Part shown: piece by piece, positions 1 to 6,334 of the stretch
Layout of the letters: the number at the start of each line of letters is the position of its first letter
Numbering within the stretch: the stretch's first letter is position 1
DNA from: JAUNQW01 sp043424615
Lineage (GTDB): Bacteria > Bacillota > Bacilli > Lactobacillales > Carnobacteriaceae_A
DNA: 6,334 bases
Direction of reading: 5' to 3'
NCBI GenBank assembly: GCA_043424615.1
Contig: JBHWOX010000036.1
Location: 1-6,334 of the forward strand
Program-made: the position numbers and the translations under genes
The notes under the pieces: generated by a model
What the model was told of the DNA's origin: nothing
The model's database searches: none
The model's input: the letters and a program-made list of their open reading frames with translations, nothing else

Positions 1-1
1 G

Positions 2-32
2 TAGTGTGAATGCACATTCACTATCTTTTTTT
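2..32 (+). terminator. Possible weak intrinsic terminator (or operator palindrome) at the left edge
   Basis: GTGAATG at 6-12 is mirrored by CATTCAC at 15-21. Discounting the tightest pair, this gives a 6-bp stem with a 4-base GCAC loop. Allowing a 2-base bulge at 7-8, the stem extends out to TAG/CTA at 2-4 and 21-23. Seven consecutive T bases follow at 26-32, as expected of a Rho-independent terminator for a gene upstream of the window. The stem is short and AT-rich, so termination would be weak. The same symmetry would also suit a dimeric repressor operator just upstream of the operon promoter. The upstream gene is not visible, so the two readings cannot be separated. Confidence 0.35.
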
Positions 33-43
33 AAAAATTTTAA

Positions 44-70
44 TGTACAATGAATAATAGCGTATATAAG
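44..70 (+). promoter_or_regulatory. Candidate sigma-A-type promoter for the operon
   Basis: TATAAG at 65-70 matches five of six bases of the -10 consensus. TGTACA at 44-49 matches four of six bases of the -35 consensus, but the spacer is only 15 bases. The whole 1-123 leader is about 25 % G+C, as usual for promoter regions in low-GC Gram-positive bacteria. In such AT-rich DNA these matches can arise by chance. It is the best candidate before the first gene, and no other promoter is needed because the four genes are tightly packed. Confidence 0.3.
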
Positions 71-110
71 AATAGACTACATTATCTTTTTGATATGAAT
101 TGATTGAATT

Positions 111-115
111 AGGGG
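111..115 (+). promoter_or_regulatory. Ribosome binding site deciding the helicase start at 124
   Basis: AGGGG lies 8 bases before the ATG at 124. An in-frame TTG at 100 would add eight residues but has no purine-rich site in front of it. The ATG is therefore the preferred start. Confidence 0.7.
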
Positions 116-123
116 ATGTTTCA

Positions 124-3100
124 ATGAAGCCTAGGATGGTAACAAATACGGGTGATAATACATTAGCTAATATTTTATTAGATGAGATTAAGTCTGGAGC
201 AAAGATTTCTATTGCTTCGGCTTATTTTAGTCTTTATGCCTACGATGCTCTTAAAGAAGTTCTTGATGAAGTAGATAATTTTCGTTTTGTTTTTACTGAA
301 CCAACTTTCATCAAACAAGAAGCAGAATTAAAACGTCAGTACAAGTGGCGTAAAAAAACCAAAGAGACAAGCTATCCAAAATTCGATAGCAATGAATACG
401 AAATTCAACTCAGCAATCAAATGACGTCGCAAGCTATCGCACAAAATGTTGTTGATTGGATTAATGAAAACGCTCAATTTAAATCAATTAAAGGCGATGT
501 AGAATTTCCTAAACAGCTACTTGTTGAAAATAAAGACACTAATAGTAACGTAGCATTACAATCAGAAATCAAGTTTACCGCTGATGGATTAGGAGTAACC
601 CCATCGAATCGTGCAGCTGCTTACACTGTTTTTACTGAAGCAAATTCTCTAACAGACTTTTATTTGAATGACTTCAATCAACTTTGGGAAAATCCAGACT
701 TAGTAGAAGATATCACTGAAGAAGTTATTGAACAAGTAGAGTTGATCTATCAAGAAAATTCTCCTCAATGGCTATATTTTGTGACGCTTTATCATATTTT
801 TCAGGACCAACTTGACGATCTAGATGAGGATAAAGTAATTAAACCAGGCACAAACTTTAAAGATACCAAAATTTGGAATACTCTTTATCCTTTTCAAAGA
901 GATGGCGTTGTTGGTCTTATCGATAAGATTGAAAAACACGACGGGTGTATTCTTGCAGATAGTGTTGGTCTGGGTAAAACTTTTTCAGCCTTAGCTGTAA
1001 TCAAATATTATGAATTGAGAAATGACCGCGTTCTCGTTTTGGCGCCTAAAAAGCTTAGAGATAACTGGACAGTATACACTCAAAACGACAAAAGAAATAT
1101 TTTAATTGAAGATCGTTTTAATTATGATGTTTTGAACCATACGGATTTGAGTCGTGAAAGTGGTTTCTCTGGAGAAATCAATTTATCAACTATTAATTGG
1201 GGGAATTATGACTTAGTGGTTATTGATGAATCACATAATTTTAGAAATAATAATCCCCATAAAAACAGACTGACACGTTACCAAAAGCTCATGCAAGATA
1301 TCATCCAAAGTGGAGTAAAAAACAAAGTTCTACTCCTATCTGCGACCCCTGTCAATAACAAGATGAACGATATAAAAAATCAAATTGCCTTTATTACCGA
1401 AGACCAAGATGATGCTTTAGCGGATGTAGGAGTTGAATCGTTGGATAGATCATTGGCTGCTGCACAACAAGCTTATAATCGATGGTCGGAACTAGATCCT
1501 GAAACACGAACAACCGAACATTTTTTGGATATGGTCAATCCAGAATATTTTCAAATTCTAGACACATTAACAATTGCTAGAAGTCGAGAACATATAGAGA
1601 AATACTACAATATAGATGATATTGGTGAGTTTCCTACCAGACGTAAACCTAAGTCTATAAAAGCGGATATTGATAGCCATGGTGAATTTCCATCGATGGA
1701 ACAAATCTATCAATCCTTAGGTGATTTAACTTTTTCAGCCTATCAACCCATGGCCTATATCCTTCCTTCAAAAAGGAAACATTACGAAAATCTGTACGAT
1801 ACACAAACGAGTGCCGGGAGCACTTTTAAGCAATCCCACAGAGAGCAAGCCTTGGTGGGATTAATGCGGGTTAATATGCTCAAACGCTTGGAAAGTTCTG
1901 TTCACTCCTTTTCATTGACTCTTGAGCGTCAAGTCGAAAAATATCGAAATCTTATCTCTAAATTAAAGGAAGAAGTTATCTTTGTTTCAGAAACCGAGCT
2001 AGATTCTCTTGAAACAGACGAAGCAGATGTTGAATCTTTAACTGTTGGAACAGATAAAGTACAAATTAAATTACAAGATATCGATAAAATTAAGTGGTTA
2101 GGGGATTTAGGAGCAGACATGAATATCTTGCTTTCCATTCTCCAACAAGCAAAATCAGTCACAAGTAATCGCGATGAAAAATTACATACATTAAAAAATG
2201 AAATTCGCCAAAAAATCAATCATCCGATCAATCCAGGAAACAAAAAGATCTTAATTTTTTCAGCCTTTGCGGATACTATTGACTATCTCTATCAAGAACT
2301 GGCTCCGATTTTAGAAGATGAAGGGATTTATTCAGCTCAATTAACTGGAGGAATGGGGAATAATAAAACAACCTTACCCGGAATGAATGGATCTGATTTT
2401 AATGATATTTTGATTAATTTCTCACCACAATCAAAAAATAGAGATGAAGTATACCCTAATCAAGAGTCTGAGATAGACATACTTTTTGCTACAGATGTGA
2501 TCTCAGAAGGGCAAAACCTTCAAGATTGTGATTATGTCATTAATTATGATATTCACTGGAATCCTGTCCGTGTGATTCAACGGTTTGGGCGCATCGACCG
2601 TATTGGATCTACAAATAAAGAAATCCAATTGGTTAACTTCTGGCCTAATATGGAATTAGATGAATACATCAATTTAGAAGACCGTGTCCGTGGACGCATG
2701 GTCATTCTTTCCACTTCAGCTACTGGCGAAGAAAATATTCTTGATAGTAAGCAGGAAGGGATGAATGACTTAACCTACCGCCGCAATCAGCTCAAAGCTC
2801 TGCAAGAAGAAGTAGTTAATTTAGAAGATGTTTCAGGTGGGATTTCAATCACTGACCTCACTTATACAGAGTTTAAGACGGACCTAACAAATGCATTAAA
2901 ACATCATGAAGATACCCTAGCAAAAGCTCCAAAGGGAATGTATGCCCTCACTCAAACAGATCCTAGCAATCCAGAAATTGTCCCTGGAGTTATATTCTGC
3001 TTCCGACAAATGGCTGACTTTGATATAGAAAATAATAACTTAACCCCATATTTCTTGCTGTATGTTAATCGCTTTGGAGAAGCTAAATTAAACTACACAA

Positions 3101-3390
3101 ATTCTAAAAAGATACTGGACATTTATCGGCGTGTATCTCTAGGGCAAGATGATGTTTTAGAAGAATTGGTTGAGGAGTTCAATCAAGAAACCAATTATGG
3201 TCAAAACATGGAATTGTATACTGATTTGCTGCATCAATCTATGAATATTGTGACCAATGTCCAAGAAGAGAACTTTCTAGACAGTTTTTTCACGCCAGGT
3301 GGTACAGCTATCCAAGAGAGTCTGGACTTAGGCTATGATGATCTTGAACTCATTTCCTTCCTCATCATTAAGGAGGCAAAAAATGAATGA
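124..3390 (+). CDS. SNF2-family helicase with a PLD-like N-terminal domain (degenerate HKD), accessory to a type III R-M locus
   Basis: A 1088-residue superfamily 2 helicase of the SNF2/HepA type, probably a cytoplasmic ATP-driven dsDNA translocase. Numbering is from ATG 124. Residues about 13-210 resemble the PLD-like domain seen at the N-terminus of prokaryotic 'HKD nuclease-DEXD helicase' fusions. Its signature is degenerate: F128-P-K130 stands where H-x-K is expected, E135 where D is expected, and no Gly-Ser follows. The helicase core is complete: Walker A D279-SVGLGKT-286, DEAH-like box D368-E-S-H371, motif III S406-A-T408, lobe 2 beginning near KKILIFS (about 707-713), motif V around T790-D791 and E795-G-Q-N798, and motif VI Q819-R-F-G-R-I-D-R-I-G828. 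About 300 residues, including a likely helical or coiled stretch (about 610-640), separate motif III from lobe 2. A further 250 residues without recognised motifs form the C-terminus. The stop overlaps the next gene by 8 bases. There is no signal peptide or membrane segment. Helicase identity is firm; the defence role is inferred from the neighbours. Confidence 0.93.
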   Translation: MKPRMVTNTGDNTLANILLDEIKSGAKISIASAYFSLYAYDALKEVLDEVDNFRFVFTEPTFIKQEAELKRQYKWRKKTKETSYPKFDSNEYEIQLSNQMTSQAIAQNVVDWINENAQFKSIKGDVEFPKQLLVENKDTNSNVALQSEIKFTADGLGVTPSNRAAAYTVFTEANSLTDFYLNDFNQLWENPDLVEDITEEVIEQVELIYQENSPQWLYFVTLYHIFQDQLDDLDEDKVIKPGTNFKDTKIWNTLYPFQRDGVVGLIDKIEKHDGCILADSVGLGKTFSALAVIKYYELRNDRVLVLAPKKLRDNWTVYTQNDKRNILIEDRFNYDVLNHTDLSRESGFSGEINLSTINWGNYDLVVIDESHNFRNNNPHKNRLTRYQKLMQDIIQSGVKNKVLLLSATPVNNKMNDIKNQIAFITEDQDDALADVGVESLDRSLAAAQQAYNRWSELDPETRTTEHFLDMVNPEYFQILDTLTIARSREHIEKYYNIDDIGEFPTRRKPKSIKADIDSHGEFPSMEQIYQSLGDLTFSAYQPMAYILPSKRKHYENLYDTQTSAGSTFKQSHREQALVGLMRVNMLKRLESSVHSFSLTLERQVEKYRNLISKLKEEVIFVSETELDSLETDEADVESLTVGTDKVQIKLQDIDKIKWLGDLGADMNILLSILQQAKSVTSNRDEKLHTLKNEIRQKINHPINPGNKKILIFSAFADTIDYLYQELAPILEDEGIYSAQLTGGMGNNKTTLPGMNGSDFNDILINFSPQSKNRDEVYPNQESEIDILFATDVISEGQNLQDCDYVINYDIHWNPVRVIQRFGRIDRIGSTNKEIQLVNFWPNMELDEYINLEDRVRGRMVILSTSATGEENILDSKQEGMNDLTYRRNQLKALQEEVVNLEDVSGGISITDLTYTEFKTDLTNALKHHEDTLAKAPKGMYALTQTDPSNPEIVPGVIFCFRQMADFDIENNNLTPYFLLYVNRFGEAKLNYTNSKKILDIYRRVSLGQDDVLEELVEEFNQETNYGQNMELYTDLLHQSMNIVTNVQEENFLDSFFTPGGTAIQESLDLGYDDLELISFLIIKEAKNE
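3371..3376 (+). promoter_or_regulatory. Shine-Dalgarno site for the DUF4391-like gene
   Basis: A perfect AGGAGG lies inside the last codons of the helicase gene, 6 bases before the ATG at 3383. It fixes that start over an in-frame ATG at 3335 deep inside the helicase. It also implies translational coupling, since ribosomes ending the helicase stop at 3390, just past the new start. Confidence 0.85.
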
Positions 3391-4105
3391 AAAAGACTTA
3401 CTTGAAGGTCTTGAGCTGCCTAAGACGACTTGGATAAAAAGGACGATGCCCCTAAATCGGTTTTTAACTAGAGTGACGTCTAAACAAGGAGAAACTTTAC
3501 AGTCTACCATTCAAGCTTATGGTTTTCGTATACTAGCAGTTTTAAATTCCAATAATACCAATATTCCCAAGTTTATGTCTGAAGAAGACTACTTTGAAGA
3601 AATCCATTTTTATAGTATTGAACTTAAAGAATGGAACAAACAAAAAGAGCTTTTCCGAATCATTGCCGGTGAAATACCTTATCCTATAGTCATTTATTTT
3701 CATCATGAAGATCAATGGCAAATAGTAGCTGGCAAATATCATCGCCATCAGAATCAAATAGAGTTAGTCCTCGATAAGGTTTATACAAGTAACAAAGGTT
3801 TAAAATGGGTAGATTATCAAAAGCGAATTAAATTTAGCTCGCTAAATCTACAAAATTTAAAAACGCTCTATGAATCTATCATTCAATCAATGATTCAAGT
3901 TGAAGCAGAAGAAAAATATGATCTTAAATTAGATACTAAAATTGATGATTCTAAGCTAGAAGAAATCAAGGCTATCGACCAAAAAATCGAAAGACTCAGA
4001 AAAAAAGCAAGAAGTGAGACACAAATGAATCATCGGGTGCGTCTTAATATGGAAATCAAAAAGTTAAAAGAAGAAAAAGAACAACGATTAGAGGAGATGA
4101 ACTAA
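3383..4105 (+). CDS. DUF4391-like protein with C-terminal coiled coil
   Basis: A 240-residue cytoplasmic protein with no signal peptide, membrane segment or recognisable catalytic motif. Length, position beside a mod gene and two patches resemble the DUF4391 family, which I know only as an uncharacterised family often found next to DNA methyltransferase genes. The patches are a hydrophobic strand opening with I98-P-Y-P101 and followed by alternating Ile/Val/Tyr/Phe, and the C-terminal T213-QMNHRVRLNMEIKKLK-229. The N-terminal three quarters (about 1-180) look like a mixed alpha/beta globular domain. Residues about 192-239 are charged and heptad-like (Ile/Leu spaced among Lys, Arg and Glu), so a coiled coil or long helical hairpin is likely. 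It overlaps the helicase by 8 bases and mod by 1 base, so co-expression with both is strongly implied. Its G+C of about 31 % (counted over 3541-3840) is lower than the flanking motor genes. An adaptor role linking the helicase to Mod/Res is possible but is only inference. The family call rests on recalled motifs, not a search. Confidence 0.75.
   Translation: MNEKDLLEGLELPKTTWIKRTMPLNRFLTRVTSKQGETLQSTIQAYGFRILAVLNSNNTNIPKFMSEEDYFEEIHFYSIELKEWNKQKELFRIIAGEIPYPIVIYFHHEDQWQIVAGKYHRHQNQIELVLDKVYTSNKGLKWVDYQKRIKFSSLNLQNLKTLYESIIQSMIQVEAEEKYDLKLDTKIDDSKLEEIKAIDQKIERLRKKARSETQMNHRVRLNMEIKKLKEEKEQRLEEMN
4091..4096 (+). promoter_or_regulatory. Shine-Dalgarno site for mod
   Basis: GAGGAG lies within the last codons of gene 2, 8 bases before the ATG at 4105. 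Stop and start share a base in TAATG (4103-4107), a classic arrangement for termination-reinitiation coupling. Confidence 0.8.
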
Positions 4106-5973
4106 TGGATAATAAAGTTCCAAGCCAATCAGTAGACATAACAGAGGCTAATATTGATAAATTAAAAGAATTATTTCCAGAAGTAATAACAGATGGAGGT
4201 AAGATTGATTTTGACATGCTTCAAACGGTTTTAGGTGAAGAAGTTGACGGTGAACGAGAACGTTATTCTTTCACTTGGCCAGGTAAAAAAGATGCAATAC
4301 TAGGTTCTCAAATACCATCAAAGGGAACATTGAGACCAAATATTGAAAAGAGTAAGAACTTTGATACAACTGAAAACCTGTATATTGAAGGAGATAATCT
4401 AGAAGTATTGAAGATACTCCAAAAATCATATAACAATAAAATTAAAGTTATCTATATCGACCCACCCTATAACACAGGTAAGGATTTTGTATATAAGGAT
4501 AATTTTCGTGACGGTATCGATAATTACTTAGAGCAGACTGGTCAAGTGGACTCAGATGGTAATTTATTGTCAACTAACAGCGAAAGTAATGGGCGTTTCC
4601 ATACTGATTGGTTAAATATGATGTATCCAAGACTAAGATTAGCACGAAATCTCTTAACAGATGATGGAGTCATTTTTATTAGCATTGATGATACCGAACA
4701 TAGTAATCTCAGAAAAATATGTGATGAGATATTTGGTGAAAATAACTTATTAGCACAAGTTATCTGGGAACGTGCTTATGCTCCAATAAATCTTAAAAAA
4801 AATTTTTCTGAAAGTCATGATTTTATATTAGTTTATACAAAAAATATTGATGGTTTAGAATCAAATGGAATACCAAGGTCAGATTCGCAAGATAACCTTT
4901 ATACTAATCCAGATAATGACCCTCGCGGTCCTTGGCAATCTGACAATTTTTCTGTCGGTCCGGCAGTGGAAAAAAATATATATGAAATCACCACACCCTC
5001 AGGGAGAAGAGTATTACCGCCAGATGGATATTCTTGGAGATTTTCTAAAGAAAAATTAAAAAATCTTTTGAGTGAAAACAAAGTTTGGTTTGGTGAGAAT
5101 GGAAATAATGTCCCTCGTTATAAGAGATTTTTATCAGAAGTAAAACAAGGTATTACTCCGATGACAATTTGGAAGTACGAAGACGTAGGGCATTCTCAAA
5201 GTGCAACTCAATATTTAAAAAAATTAATGAATGATAAGTCCTATTTTACTTATCCTAAACCTGTTGATTTGATAAAGAGATGTATCGAATTATATTCTGA
5301 TAATGATTCAATTATTTTAGACTTTTTCTCTGGCTCTTCAACTACAGCAGAAGCTGTTATGAAAAAGAATGCTGAAGATAGTGGCATTCGTAGATTCATC
5401 ATGGTTCAATTACCCGAGTTATTAGAGGAAATATCAACGGGATATAAAGATGGATATAGAACGATTGCTGATATTGCAGCTGAACGTATCAATCGTGCCG
5501 GTGAAAAAATTATTGATGAGAATCCTGAATTAGCTGATACTCTCGATATCGGATTTAAATATCTAGAACTCGATAAATCTAATATCCAAGAATGGAATAC
5601 AGATTTCGAAAATCTAGAAGATGATTTGGATTTATTTGCTGATATTTTTGTTGAAGGACGGTCTGAGTTAGACGTCGTTTATGAAATCATGCTAAAAAAT
5701 GGCTTGGAATTGACTTTACCAGTCTCTACATTCGAGCTAGATGGAAAGAACGTCTACGATATCGGTTATGGTGCTCAGTTCATCTGCTTGGCAGATGGTA
5801 TTGATATGTCAATAGCTGAAGGAATTATTGCTAAGCGTGATGACTATGATGATCAGATGGTTTCCGGTGTGGTGCTAAAGGATTCTGGATTCGAAGATGA
5901 CGCCATGAAATTGAATGTAATCCAGCGACTTGCTGATGCCAACTTTGCTGAAGAATCTATTCAAACAATATAA
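4105..5973 (+). CDS. mod: Type III restriction-modification DNA adenine methyltransferase, Mod subunit
   Basis: A 622-residue protein, the usual size for a type III Mod. It would transfer a methyl group from S-adenosylmethionine to adenine N6 on one strand of a short asymmetric site, protecting host DNA, and would supply site recognition for the Res complex. The motif order is that of a beta-class methyltransferase. A motif X-like Y93-IEGDNLEVL-102 is followed by catalytic motif IV D119-PPYNTGKDF. Next comes a conserved block from about residue 168 (GRFHTDWLNMMYPRLRLAR) through GVIFISIDD. The target recognition domain follows, and then the SAM-binding motif I D406-FFSGSSTT-414. The C-terminal 190 residues match the tail expected of type III Mods and contain an acidic stretch (about 505-520). 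The reading frame is intact and no long simple-sequence repeat is present at the 5' end. It starts on the last base of the preceding stop codon and ends 12 bases before res. The DPPY motif, gene order and adjoining Res make the assignment firm; the recognition sequence cannot be read from the protein. Confidence 0.95.
   Translation: MDNKVPSQSVDITEANIDKLKELFPEVITDGGKIDFDMLQTVLGEEVDGERERYSFTWPGKKDAILGSQIPSKGTLRPNIEKSKNFDTTENLYIEGDNLEVLKILQKSYNNKIKVIYIDPPYNTGKDFVYKDNFRDGIDNYLEQTGQVDSDGNLLSTNSESNGRFHTDWLNMMYPRLRLARNLLTDDGVIFISIDDTEHSNLRKICDEIFGENNLLAQVIWERAYAPINLKKNFSESHDFILVYTKNIDGLESNGIPRSDSQDNLYTNPDNDPRGPWQSDNFSVGPAVEKNIYEITTPSGRRVLPPDGYSWRFSKEKLKNLLSENKVWFGENGNNVPRYKRFLSEVKQGITPMTIWKYEDVGHSQSATQYLKKLMNDKSYFTYPKPVDLIKRCIELYSDNDSIILDFFSGSSTTAEAVMKKNAEDSGIRRFIMVQLPELLEEISTGYKDGYRTIADIAAERINRAGEKIIDENPELADTLDIGFKYLELDKSNIQEWNTDFENLEDDLDLFADIFVEGRSELDVVYEIMLKNGLELTLPVSTFELDGKNVYDIGYGAQFICLADGIDMSIAEGIIAKRDDYDDQMVSGVVLKDSGFEDDAMKLNVIQRLADANFAEESIQTI
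4765..5290 (+). other. Predicted target recognition domain of Mod, AT-rich segment
   Basis: In beta-class type III Mods the specificity domain lies between motif IV and motif I, here roughly residues 221-395. Hand counting over 4741-5340 gives about 32 % G+C, against about 41 % for 5641-5940 at the end of the same gene. The segment also holds an A8 run (4795-4802) and two A7 runs. Composition and position fit a specificity cassette exchanged between alleles. The boundaries are approximate. Confidence 0.6.
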
Positions 5974-5979
5974 AGGAGG
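5974..5979 (+). promoter_or_regulatory. Shine-Dalgarno site for res
   Basis: A perfect AGGAGG directly follows the mod stop codon and sits 6 bases before ATG 5986. A second in-frame ATG at 5980 abuts the site and is too close to be used, so 5986 is taken as the start. Confidence 0.85.
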
Positions 5980-5985
5980 ATGACG

Positions 5986-6334
5986 ATGAAAATACAATTT
6001 GAAGAATTGGACTATCAAAATCAGGCCATTGATTCGATTGTCCGTGTTTTTGAGGGTCATCAAACCCGTCAATCCAACTTTACGATTGCTGATTCCTTTG
6101 GACAAGGCCAACTTTTGAATGAATTTGGGGTGGGTAATCGGATTGTTTCTAACCCAGAACGCCTATTAGATAATACCCACCAAATTCAGATAGATAACCA
6201 GCTCCCTCTATCAGAAAATATAAACAGCGGTTTCCCGCAATTTAATATTGAAATGGAAACTGGGACCGGTAAAACTTTCGTCTATTTAAAATCCATTCTA
6301 GAGCTTAATCAAACCTATGGGTTTACAAAACATA
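5986..6334 (+). CDS. res: Type III restriction enzyme Res subunit, N-terminal fragment (continues past the window)
   Basis: The first 116 codons of an open frame that runs off the right edge. I translated it from the sequence: it begins MKIQFEELDYQNQAIDSIV. The YQ-x2-AI-x2-IV segment at about residues 10-19 resembles the Q-motif-like start of type III Res helicases. Walker A, M90-ETGTGKT-97, is followed by a helix and the text ILELNQTYGFTKH, very like known Res subunits. Res normally is about 900-1000 residues: an SF2 ATPase followed by a C-terminal PD-(D/E)XK nuclease, and it needs Mod to bind and cut unmethylated DNA. Only the start is visible, so completeness of the ATPase and presence of the nuclease cannot be judged. 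It lies 12 bases after mod with its own strong ribosome site. Its start is about 42 % G+C, like the mod 3' end and unlike the mod centre. Confidence 0.92.
   Translation, partial: MKIQFEELDYQNQAIDSIVRVFEGHQTRQSNFTIADSFGQGQLLNEFGVGNRIVSNPERLLDNTHQIQIDNQLPLSENINSGFPQFNIEMETGTGKTFVYLKSILELNQTYGFTKH

Noticed and set aside
100..123. TTG start eight codons upstream of the helicase ATG
   Set aside because: No Shine-Dalgarno sequence precedes the TTG, whereas AGGGG sits 8 bases before ATG 124.
1929..2219. Reverse-strand open frame of 96 codons inside the helicase gene
   Set aside because: It lies wholly opposite a strongly supported coding region, has no ribosome site pattern I can see and resembles no known protein. 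It is a shadow frame, as are the other reverse frames at 3328-3510, 3542-3757, 4899-5081 and 5875-6111 and the plus-strand frame at 4865-5059.
3335..3382. Upstream in-frame ATG for the DUF4391-like gene
   Set aside because: It would lengthen the overlap with the helicase to more than 50 bases and has no ribosome site. A perfect AGGAGG serves ATG 3383.
4105..4400. Simple-sequence repeat for phase variation near the mod start
   Set aside because: I looked for tandem di- to pentanucleotide repeats in the 5' part of mod and saw none of useful length.
5320..5346. GSSTT instead of GSGTT in Mod motif I as a sign of inactivation
   Set aside because: As I recall the family, Ser or Ala at this position is common in active type III Mods; the Asp, Phe and first Gly are kept, so the SAM site looks intact.
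124..6334. DISARM or BREX locus, suggested by an SNF2 helicase with a PLD-like domain beside a methyltransferase
   Set aside because: There is no DUF1998 protein, no PglZ, no BrxC/BrxL-like gene, and the methyltransferase and following gene are clearly Mod and Res of type III. Genes outside the window could not be checked.
1..6334. CRISPR arrays, tRNA or rRNA genes, insertion sequences
   Set aside because: No regularly spaced repeats, tRNA-like folds or transposase motifs were seen, and the window is almost entirely coding.

Overview
The window is a compact, single-strand segment of an AT-rich, low-GC Gram-positive genome. Near-perfect AGGAGG-type Shine-Dalgarno sites precede every gene, genes overlap by a few bases, and composition ranges from about 31 to 42 % G+C. 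Together with the protein style this points to the Lactobacillales, most likely a streptococcus or a close relative. The genus is an inference and cannot be proved from this piece.

Layout: bases 1-123 are a short, very AT-rich leader (about 25 % G+C by hand count). It holds an imperfect palindrome followed by a T-run, which may be an upstream gene's terminator or an operator, and weak promoter-like hexamers. Four co-directional genes follow. (1) 124-3390 is a 1088-residue SNF2-type helicase with a PLD-like N-terminal domain. (2) 3383-4105 is a 240-residue protein resembling the DUF4391 family, with a coiled-coil tail. (3) 4105-5973 is a 622-residue type III DNA adenine methyltransferase (Mod). 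(4) 5986 to the right edge is the first 116 residues of the type III restriction subunit (Res), up to just past its Walker A motif. Junctions are an 8-base overlap, a 1-base TAATG overlap and a 12-base gap, so this is almost certainly one transcription unit with translational coupling.

How the genes may work together: Mod and Res form a standard type III restriction-modification pair. Mod recognises a short asymmetric site and methylates adenine. Res joins Mod to cleave DNA carrying unmodified sites in an ATP-dependent way. The two upstream genes are not part of the textbook type III enzyme. The helicase has a complete set of SF2/SNF2 motifs, but its PLD-like domain lacks the catalytic histidine of the HKD motif (F-P-K in place of H-x-K), so it looks more like a DNA-engaging motor than a nuclease. 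The small coiled-coil protein may be an adaptor. The most interesting hypothesis is that the four genes make an expanded type III-based defence system with two motors. The central part of mod (target recognition domain) and gene 2 are clearly AT-richer (about 31-32 %) than the mod 3' end and the res start (about 41-42 %), which suggests mosaic assembly by recombination.
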